64,000 nt of DNA, taken from assembly GCA_037952775.1 (NCBI GenBank), contig JBANAY010000003.1, positions 25,296,001 to 25,360,000 of the forward strand. The letters are read 5' to 3'. Every line of letters begins with the position of its first letter. The stretch's first letter is position 1. The notes beneath the pieces are model-generated. The model searched no databases, was not told the DNA's origin, and worked only from the letters and a program-made list of their open reading frames with translations. This document shows, in pieces, positions 55,181 to 64,000 of this stretch. The stretch is from Clonostachys chloroleuca. Taxonomy: Eukaryota; Ascomycota; Sordariomycetes; Hypocreales; Bionectriaceae. Position numbers and translations under genes: made by a program.

Positions 55181-58100
55181 ACCGTTGTGGGAGAGGGATG
55201 ATAAACGCGAAACATAGAGCGAGGAAAGGCTGGACGGTAAAAAGGACTTGGGCAAGAGGGGAGAGAGCTCGATGCCGTGGCGTTATGACATTAGACGAGA
55301 TATGAATTGCTTTACCACAAGACAAAAAAGATTTCCGACAGTGTGAGCGTGACTCCCATCTCTTTTTCGAGGGAGGGTATATGGCACTTGGATTGTGAAG
55401 GCTCTCTGGTTGAGGAATCTCCCAGCTCGAACAAGCCGGGTTGGGAGGAAACCCCTGGCCCGTTGCTGGTCGCACAATGATGGCCATGGCGATGTTTATT
55501 GTTCCTCCTCAGCACTCGTGGGTAGGATCGAGCGCCATCAAGATCGAGGCGCAAGCCTCACACCATCTCTGACACGATCGTGCCATTCCAAGGAATGAAT
55601 GTCTCGCCTGCCAGGGGCTTGTAATTTCAGGGCAGATTATCGGTCCAGAGCTACCAAGCTGGTATTTGATGGCTTGGGCAGGAACGGCCGTGGCCAGGAA
55701 GGCACTAATATACCATTGAGGCCAGACGAGATTCTGCTCCCAGTCAATGCTGCTTTGACACCCATCCCCCAAAACTGCTGCGGCCCAATCGATATCGTCG
55801 GATCCCTTTCATCTATCGCCCATAGAAAGGCACCCGAATCATCCACCCCCCCACCCTGAGATTCTCATTTGTGCCTTGCTCCCTTGGACGCTTCGAAGAT
55901 CGGATGGCTCGCCAGCTCGCCTACCGCCCCTCGTCCTTCCAAGCTTAAACTAGATTGGGCGACGGCAATAATCAATGACCCTCAGACAGCCAAGATGTGG
56001 AGGATTGCCTTCACTTTCCTGGAGTATAAGCCGGCCCATGTATCTTTAGCTCGGTTCCGTACAACCATTTACGAGCTTGCCAGCAGCCGACACGTTTTGC
56101 GACTCGGTGCGACTATGAAATGGCCAAGACCACCAATTTACCAACATCTATCCATCTTCTTTGCTTTGAATTTGAATTGCTTGAATGACCCATCACTTTC
56201 GAGGACAGAAACCTAGATTCGTGAATCGCGAGAGTCATTTTATAGGCGCTCGACCCATGAGGAAGACGTCGACCACGGGACTTGGCATTTACGAGCGGCA
56301 TCATTAAGATCACAATCCGAACACCTCCTCCGCATTGGCCAATTTGCTCCAAAGTCAACATCCATGAACCTTTCAGTGACTCACCCACACCTATCGCTAT
56401 TACCAAGGTAGCATGCTTTCCGCTAGCTTCTTGCTTGTTGTCAGGCCTGGCCTGTTATGGGCAGCCTCGATGAGCAGGACGCAAGCTCGGTCAGATCATG
56501 GCTATCAGATAATCTTAATTTTAGAAACAATACGAGATCCAAGCCCGTCACACGGAGAAACAGGATATGGCCAAGTCGTATTCATACACTAGATCACAAA
56601 CGCGTCTCGAGACAATGGCCCAACCCATCTTGTCTACATCGGCTTGCTCTACCTAGTCATGGATACGTTTGGGTAGATGCCTAGGCTTTGACCGATGATT
56701 TTCAAGCTTTTGGCGTTCCTCCACGCTAATCCCACGATTTACGATGCCCCAGAGCCGTAAAATGGGCCTCAGGTCAACTAGCACCGAATTTCGTTTAACC
56801 CATGATGGTCCTGTGGTGGTTATTTTGTGTGTTCGCATGAGTGGCCCGCAGCGGGTATATCACCTTCACTGAGACAGCACAGTTCATCAAGAGCCGCACG
56901 GCACTACCAACAGCCAGGCCCTGAAAATGTTATAGAGTCTTCGCTCGAAAGGTAGTCTCAGGGCTTACAAACTAACCTCGAACTAGTTAAGAGCATCATT
57001 CGGTAGATCACTTCGTTGATTCAAGGCCCACAATCGCAGCCGTCAAGCATGCTTGTCTCAGGATGCATGTTCAGCCAATGAGCCTCTTACCCCAGAATGT
57101 GCGCACGTGTACAGATGACAGACAACCTCCACGTATGGCTGCAAGGATAAGCTAAAAAAGGTCTATGACTCCGGTCAATGTTGGAAGTACGTAAATACCC
57201 GCAGCTGGTCGATCTCCATGCAACGATACCTATCATATTTCCGAAGGATCACTGCATCGTACTCGGCTCATCAGTCAGTCGAGAAGCATATCAAGCCTCG
57301 GATTAATCACCTGTTTCGGGAAAAATCTTCACGATGACCATGACTTGCATGTCGATCCCCAATGGATTTTAAGGGTATACGCCACTCGTCCGAGCAGCGA
57401 ACCATTTTCACATATCCCTCGTGTCACGACATTTTGACACAACACAAAGCAGAGGTCTTGCTGGAGCCCAGACACTTTTCTTACGGCATGACACAAAAGT
57501 TCTGGTTGATCACCTGCCAGGGCGCCAATAATAATAGAGCCACTTTTGCTCAGAACTTCATAGGGCCCCAACCAGGTTGGCAGAAGGCAGCGCCAGGGTC
57601 GTTTCAGACTCGCTTGGTGTTATCATCGGGAGCCTCCGTGCTCGTCCTGGTGACTCCCAGCTTAGCACCGAAGCAAGGCATGGCGGGCAAATCCTTTCCC
57701 CCAAATCAAATACCCGAACGCATTCTACAGCCCATATGAGCTAGTATAATCTCAGCTCCTCATCGCATGATCACGATCATTGCCAAGACTCTGTGCAAGA
57801 CTCTGGGGGTGCTGGTGCGTCTGTAACACATAGCGCACCAGCTATGCTGAATCTACAGGCACAGAACTGTCATGTCACCGAAGTTTAAGACAGATGGGAA
57901 TTTGAGTGGGATTTTACAATAAACATTACAGCAAATTCCTCGTGATTTTGCCAAGGAATATGGTTCCGATATCGACCATTCCCTACAGCATTGCCCCAAT
58001 GGTGTAATGTAGCTGTTACCCGCCAAGCTCAAGCAGGCTTCGTTCGCTTGTCAGCACGCTGGGAGAACTTTCTTCCACAAATAATCGTCAGCAGTGGATT

Positions 58101-59019
58101 CGCGGAAGCCAAGAGCGACAGCTTGACAGATCTTGAAAGCTGTCTCTTCGGCGCTCGCTGAGACAACGCTGTCAAGCCCCGTCTTGCTCAATCTTGCAGC
58201 CACCTATTTAAGAGAATCTGTGCTACGAGCCTGTAGTCTGTGACTAGATAACCCATTTGCTATGAGCCCTGTCGGACCCGCTTTCAAACTCCCCTCCACA
58301 CAGAGATTGCGTGCCAACAGCCCGATATTGAGAAGTGGCGGACCAATTTCGGAAAGGTTCTCTTTCCCTACAGAGAATCATCACTCTGCTCTGCAAGAAA
58401 AAAAAAAAAAAAAAAAAAGCCTTTGGTTAATTCCACTGTGACGAATAGCCACCTCTGCACTAAGCTTCTTCATCTTTGCAATGGCCAAGGCGGGATTCCG
58501 CTTGGCTATGGGTAACACAACAGGAGGTCATCATCCTATAAACTCCTCAGCCGAGTCTTGTGCTTAGGGGGTGTTGTTCTATATTGGCTTTTGTATGTGG
58601 AACTATACCCATTCGCACCCTCAGCCTATGGATTTTCGAAGAGCTGACCCTGATGTAATATCATGGCGTTGGCGAAACCTCAGCCGGATGACGAGCTATG
58701 AGATCTGCGTAGAGGCCTTTTTGGCGTACGGTAGGGAGTATCAAGTCATTACGTCTTGTCCTTTGCTCCTTTACACAAAGATATTTGGTGGCTGAAACGT
58801 GTAAACAACACGAGGGAGTGGTGGAGGCGCCAAAGGCCGCCTCGCTGGCAACTGAAGAGATGGCATAGATAGCATCACGCGCCTTGGGCAGCCGATTCGG
58901 ACATTACGAACATCTTTCCGAGGGTATATAAACTCTACGACTACAGCCTTTTTAAAGTGCATGCACTCCACTGGATATTGCTGCATCAGTATTGAAACCC
59001 TCCTTCACAATTGACCGTC
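55181..59019. other. Large intergenic region, 3.8 kb
   Basis: Frames up to about 125 codons occur (such as 57362-57739), but none has a recognisable domain, and they overlap frames on the other strand. An A21 tract lies at 58398-58418. The last ~200 bp before 59020 would be the P450 promoter. Confidence 0.5.
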
Positions 59020-60651
59020 ATGTCGATGTTCCAAATGTATGGGCGGTGGCCCGATATTGTTATCATCCTTTCCATATTTCTTTTTGCAAAAGCAGCTATC
59101 AAATATTCGGTCCACCGGAGGATAATGAAGCAAGAAGGGTGTCAAGCTTCGTGCAAAAAGGCATTTGTTCGAGACCCTTTCATCGGGCTCGACTTTGCCT
59201 ATGACCGCCTGTTCCATGGATCTCCGGCAAGGAACCTGAAAGGCTCTTTGGATATGTATAGACGCCTAGGTTCCACGTACACCGTCAATCGGTTGACAAC
59301 ACAGACGATCTATACATGCGATGTTGGAAATATCAAACACCTACTGGCAACCCGCTTCGATGACTACAAACTCCCAGCTGTGAGGGTCTCTGTTATGGGT
59401 GACCTACTGGGTCCAGGAATCTTTACTCTCAACGGTCACTCATGGTCTAGTGCACGTTCCCTCCTTAGGCCTGCCCTGAAAAAAGAGAGGTTGTATGGTC
59501 TATCAAACATCCTGGAGCGCCACATTCAGTCAATGCTTGGTCAGATCTCATCCCAAGGTGGCTCTCTTGATTTGCAGCCTTTATTCTTTAGCCTCACAAT
59601 GGATGTTGCTACTGAGTTCTTTATGGGCTATTCCACGAATATGCTCAATAATCCGGATGGGAGTGCGCAAAAGTTCGTCGATGACTACATGGTTTGCTCC
59701 ACGGAAGCTGCTAGAAAGATGACCCTTGGTCCTCTCCAATTCCTTCGGTTCAATTCTGCTGCCAAGCAATCAAAGGCGACGGTATTCAAGTACATTGATG
59801 ATTATATCGAGAAGTCTTTGAAGCGGATGGAGACCGGTAACTCAACGGTTGAGCAAAGCAACCTTCTTCAGGAACTGTCCGGCGCTATCAAAGACCGCAA
59901 AATGCTCCGCGATCAAGTCTTGCATATTCTTCTTGCTAGCCGAGATACCACAGCGAGTCTTCTGAGTAATCTTTTCTTCGTGCTTACACGGATGCCAGAC
60001 GTTTACGCCAAATTGAGAAGTGAGATCGTGGCTGCGGTGGGTGACTCAATGCCAGACTTTAGCCAATTGAGGGAACTTCAGTACCTTAGATGGTGTATTA
60101 ATGAATGTGAGTATCTCAGGTGGACTTATATTCTTATTCTGTCACTCTGTTTTTCATGTTAACTAATTTTCCAAGCACTGCGTCTTCACCCCGTCATCCC
60201 TTCCAATGCTCGCGAGGCGGCCAAAGATACTGTCTTGCCTGTCGGCGGCGGACCAGACGCCGGCTCGCCACTCTTTGTCAGGCGTGGCACAATTGTTCTA
60301 TACCATGTCAATTCGATGCATCGAGATCCTGCGGTCTACGGCAACGATGTGGAGGAGTTCAGACCAGAACGCTGGGATGGGCTGCGGCCGGGATGGGCGT
60401 TCTTGCCATTCAGCGGTGGGCCAAGAGTATGCATCGGGCGTAAGTGTCCCCGAACTCTCATATTTAAGTGGAACAAGCTGATCACTCATTTTACAGAACA
60501 AATGGCATTGATGGAGTCCTACTATATAGTCGTGCGGCTAGTTCAAGCTTTTGAGCGGCTCGAGCCGACGGATTACAAGCCATGGACGGAGCTCTTTGCT
60601 CTGGCAACGACTTGTGAGAATGGAGTGCACGTGAAGCTGCATCAATCTTAA
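59020..60651 (+). CDS. Microsomal cytochrome P450, CYP52-like clan
   Basis: 501 residues from three exons: 59020-60106, 60176-60439 and 60497-60651. Introns 60107-60175 (GTGAGT, CTAAT, CCAAG) and 60440-60496 (GTAAGT, ACAG) keep the frame exactly. N-terminal TM anchor (DIVIILSIFLFAKAAI) to the ER. I-helix ASRDTTAS with the Asp-Thr pair intact. ExxR is created across the first junction (NESLRLHPVIPSNAREA). PERF-type region FRPERWDGLRPGW, haem loop FSGGPRVCIGQQ with Cys448. The N-terminal half and the 'RLHPVIPSNAREAAKDTVLP' stretch are typical of CYP52/CYP539/CYP584-type enzymes, which hydroxylate alkanes or fatty acids. The precise substrate cannot be told. No damage seen. Confidence 0.9.
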
Positions 60652-61311
60652 TGACTCAATCAATTTCTTTTGGGCTCTGCTCTTCTCAGAGAAAAGTTCC
60701 CTTTCTTGTTTCTCGGGATCCAGGCAGTTGATGAAGGTCTACAGCGTTAACACGAATTGGCTGAAAGTACAAAGGAATGTCATAACTACACGCTTCTTCC
60801 ACTCCCACACTAGGTGATAGTATAGCAAAATGGGCATTGATTTTTCAATTAATTTCAATATTTAACTATAGCTTCCAACATTAAGTAGCGCTATCGTGGT
60901 CACAAGAATTTCAGTATACGCTATGCACATCTCGGCTTCAAAATGTGCAGATTTGGCCGCAACGTTCCGTATCGATGAGATCAACAATCGGTTGCATTAT
61001 CTTGAGTCGACTCGAGATGCATCAGGAGTTTTGCATCCTTTATTAAGATATATCTAGTCATGTTTGTGAGTTACTTTCAATGTTTCATTTTCTCAGACTT
61101 GGGGAGATAATGTCACCTGCTCTCCTCGATATTTCCAGCCTCTCATGCTTGTTGAAGCAATTAAAGGCGAAAGGTTTGAACTTTGGATCCAGCAAGTTTT
61201 CGAATAGTCTCTAGGTCGTGCTATTTTTTCTATACACGGATATAGCCACTGCAGAGCAACGATGCGGATAAGGATGCCCCTGATCTTACTCGCGGGTCGG
61301 ATCAAGAGGTG
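60652..61311. other. Intergenic region between convergent genes
   Basis: AT-rich 3' flanks of the P450 (+) and the seven-TM-like gene (-). No gene seen. Confidence 0.5.
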
Positions 61312-62676
61312 AAAGTCGAAGGCCCCAGAGAAGTCGATTCCAAGGTTGAGGACTTGGGTTTCGAGTCGTCCTTCATCGTGATCCAATGCACCATGCAAGA
61401 AGCGAATGCAACTAGTAAAAGTATCAGCCCTGTGTGTTAGCCATTGCTTTTGCCACTTACGATCGATACAGCATAGAAGGAGGCAAATCCAGCCTTGCTG
61501 GCCTTCCATGATAATCATGACCAACCCATTGCTATCAAATGATGGAGTTAGCTTGGCTGGTTCTGGGCTAACGCAGTATTGCTGAGAACTGGATTGACAC
61601 AAGAACGTACACGACACTCGTAGTAAGGACGGCAAACCCCCCGATGAAGCTTCTAAGAGCAATTCCTCGGAGTCTCTTTGATGCAGGTGTCGGATTGATA
61701 TCTCTGAACTGGTACAGCGCTACCAGGACAGTTAGACTCAGTTCCGGCTTAAAAAAGGGCCCTGGTGCACCAACTTCTGAAAGGGATGAAAAAAAGTATT
61801 GACAGATAGATGTCAACAATTGTGCCGAAGACGAGAAATGGAATGATGCTAAATCTCTCCATTCCTATGACACACTGGCCGTCATCGAATCTCGCAATGC
61901 GACTAGCCATGGGTCAGCCTTTCGTCATGTGGCGTGGAAAGAGAGGCGGGCATACTGGAGATAGAGGAGAACGGAGATCCCAATGTAGCCCAAAGTTAAG
62001 GTAACAAAGTTGAATATATACAATTTGCTATCCAACCGCCTTTTAATCATACCTCGTACTACGTGCTATGGTTTGTGGTAAGTTTTGTTCCGTCCATGTC
62101 ATCGAACCTTGGTGTGGAATTTCAGTTTCAAAAGGTTACTTACAGCTCTCTCAGTAAGAAATAGATACAGCAGCTGTACGTCGGTGTGAATAAGTCTCTC
62201 GGCCTTTATCTGGTTTCCCACTTACAAGCTTCATCTGGGTTAGCCGTAAGGTATATTCAGGTCCTGTTTTGGGTGTTTACCTTAGTAGAAAGGTAGCAAC
62301 CAAGGCATACCAGTATAGCCGCGCTGCAAACCTCTAGGCTCACATTGGTTCCCACGGCATGCTGCATGATTCCCACCGCGAATACAAAGAGATAGGAGTC
62401 GACGTATAAAGCCAAGGTAACTGCATATTGCCATTGTTAGAGAGGGCTTGTCTCGTAAGAAAGATCTCTCGCCTACGCCATATTGCGTATGGGACGTTTC
62501 TCCAATTCTTAATCCTGGATATTTTTCGATCTAACCTTGCAATTAGTATGTCGGATTGGAAGTGGCTCGTACACGGGGGCAGTACTGAACAAATTGGAGA
62601 TCACCGTGAGTACTAGCATCGTGACGACCAAACCCATAACCCTGGCAGCGACAGGGACTTCAGCCGGCTCCTCCAT
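61312..62676 (-). CDS. Fungal multi-pass (about seven-TM) membrane protein, nine exons
   Basis: Rebuilt by reading splice sites downward from ATG 62676. Exons: 62676-62536, 62420-62281, a 9-nt exon 62234-62226 (MKL), 62173-62144, 62065-61956, 61902-61775, 61719-61611, 61531-61461 and 61411-61312. All junctions after the first are in phase with GT...AG ends and mostly CTAAC/CTGAC branch sites. Key pieces: LALYVDSYLFAVGIMQHAVG, YLFLTERA, KLYIFNFVTLTLGYIGISVL, RIARFDDGQCVIGMERFSII, RLRGIALRSFIGGFAVLTT and MEGQQGWICLLLCC. This matches a fungal membrane-protein family I know only as hypothetical. The first junction is off by one base as placed, so its donor is uncertain. No TM-receptor function should be assumed. 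Confidence 0.72.
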
Positions 62677-63782
62677 CCTGCACTCGTTCCTCGCACCTGC
62701 TCGATGGGTGTTTTAACGGAGATGCCGGTGTTACGATTCGTGCTAGAGAACTGAGACCATTGATGAGCAATGATCGTGCATGATATGAATGTCGAGGATT
62801 AAGGTCAATGGAATTAAGTGCAAGGGCAAAGAACCACCGCTCGGTCCGTGCGGTGGTAGGCAAGCTCTTTTGTGACGAGCATCTTGAACTTTATCTCGGC
62901 TTTGAATCTAGGCCTCTTCACATTCACATTCCAATGCGGAACACGCATCGGGTGGGTGTATCCAACTAGCACGCCCGGCTGCCATCTCTCAAGGCAAATT
63001 TGCTCGTATCAGGTTCCTCCTCGTATACTAAACGTCTATTTAACATATAAATTAAATTAAATGTAGTTATATGAGCCTTTTGCTCACGGACGAATGGGGG
63101 AGCTATGATGAGGTTGAATCTATTGACCGCTTCCGGGAGAATCACCGTCTATCAGTCAGCTGACTACCGAAGCTTTTCCTCTTCACACAAGCGGCTGATC
63201 TTAATTCTCATCGGCCAAGCCTCTAGCGAAACTTCATTTTCAGATGAGTAATGCTCAGCCACATGAGAAACGGCACTATCTTAAAACCGGGCGAGTCAAA
63301 TGAGGTGTTTGGGGACCAGTTGAGCGGTAGAATTCCATGCCTTCTTAGTTCTTCATCAGCAAGCCATTTAACGTTTAATTCCGCGATCCAGCCCATCATA
63401 TAGTTCTGGGCTTCAACAGTAGTTCACTATGGCTTGAAAGTGAACCAATCGCTCAGCAAAATGAACGGTCTGGGCTGTGGAAAGTGGCGAGTTGCTTTGA
63501 ATGCATATTCTCCTCGACCCTGTTATTTAAAACATTTCCCTCTGCTTTTGCTTGGAGTTTCTCTCTTTGCATTATATCTCAAGTCTTTGCTCTTCCTCTT
63601 CTTCTTTTTCCTTGTGCTCCCTCGGGTTTATGTAGAAGTCATAGACAATGCGTAAAACTCGTGGCGAACTAACCTCAGCATCATCATCTCTCTTGAATTT
63701 ATGCTTGATTATACATATGTGAGCCATCCAGTCCTTCCGAGTCGTGAAGGCATAGATCTAAATTGACTGATGGCAACCTCAA
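62677..63782. other. Intergenic region, 1.1 kb
   Basis: Upstream region of the seven-TM-like gene (-) and 3' flank of the partial gene at the edge. No gene recognised. Confidence 0.5.
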
Positions 63783-64000
63783 TTATGCAAAGCATGGCAA
63801 GCGTGGGCTTGAAGTCATCACAGTATCCAGCTTCATGGTATAGTCCAATTCATAGCTCGTCTCCAAATCATTCTGGGCCCATATGGCTTGTAGCATTGAT
63901 TCCAGCCTTGAAAGTGGGTGAGATTGATTGGCATCACCGCTCCTTACAAGACCAAGAATCAGCGTTCGCTCCTCGTCAGACTGCGCCTCACTCCCTATTA
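63783..64000 (-). CDS. Possible 3' end of a minus-strand gene cut by the window edge
   Basis: An open frame of about 72 codons runs from the right edge to TAA at 63783-63785. It reads as plausible coding sequence (SDEERTLILGLVRSGDANQS, then LSRLESMLQAIWAQNDLETS) with a Ser/Pro-containing end. The start, and most of the protein, would lie beyond the window. No family recognised. It may be a chance frame, or the last part may be intron. Confidence 0.35.
   Translation of the reverse strand, partial: IGSEAQSDEERTLILGLVRSGDANQSHPLSRLESMLQAIWAQNDLETSYELDYTMKLDTVMTSSPRLPCFA

Noticed and set aside
57362..57739. 125-codon plus-strand frame between the XPT1-type gene and the P450
   Set aside because: No domain, no splice structure, and overlapped by a frame on the other strand; not enough to call a gene.

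Overview
The window comes from a filamentous ascomycete (Pezizomycotina). The evidence is short introns of about 50-75 nt with GTRNGT donors, CTNAC-type branch sites and YAG acceptors, fungus-specific families (HET, DUF3176, DUF3632, DUF6914-like, HeLo-like), and a sharp AT-rich block whose damage looks like repeat-induced point mutation (RIP).

Layout. 1-14,100 is a transposon nest. Its base is AT-rich RIP wreckage (1-2211 and 11025-14105), including a Ty3/gypsy reverse transcriptase on the minus strand whose catalytic YLDD now reads YLNN. Inside lies a nearly undamaged block, 2729-11024, holding a young Ty1/copia retrotransposon (3148-10318) with a perfect 5-bp target duplication GTAGT, a half-tRNA (initiator-Met) primer site, one in-frame TAG in pol, a full 864-bp 3' LTR and a strange 378-bp 5' LTR that is a perfect 184-bp-armed palindrome. 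Pieces of an inverted LTR copy frame this block: the left piece is heavily RIPed, the right piece is not.

14,100-28,000 is an accessory region: a secreted CE1 esterase at the very edge of the AT block, a membrane-anchored HET protein, an APH-type kinase, a protein with two DUF6914-like domains, a DUF3632 gene and a HeLo-like/cysteine-rich protein. Several carry one-base frame breaks or a nonsense codon. A short-chain dehydrogenase (30.1 kb) follows.

35.2-38.9 kb is an intact PMC1/NCA-type Ca2+-ATPase. 40-42.4 kb is an unrecognised low-complexity protein. 43.2-44.6 kb is a stand-alone P450 of CYP505-like sequence with an unusual I-helix. 46.9-49.1 kb is a DUF3176 membrane protein with an in-frame TGA. 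49.4-55.2 kb is a compact housekeeping block: DPM3 (ER dolichol-phosphate-mannose synthase subunit), a coiled-coil protein, a mitochondrial oxidoreductase-like protein and a xanthine/guanine phosphoribosyltransferase (XPT1 type). 59-60.7 kb is a CYP52-like P450, 61.3-62.7 kb is a multi-exon seven-TM-like protein with a 9-nt microexon, and a partial minus-strand frame runs off the right edge.

The genes do not form one evident pathway. The contrast is between intact housekeeping genes and a damaged accessory set next to a RIP-silenced transposon nest. Three of the frame breaks sit at G or C homopolymers and all need one extra base, so assembly undercalls must be excluded before calling them pseudogenes.
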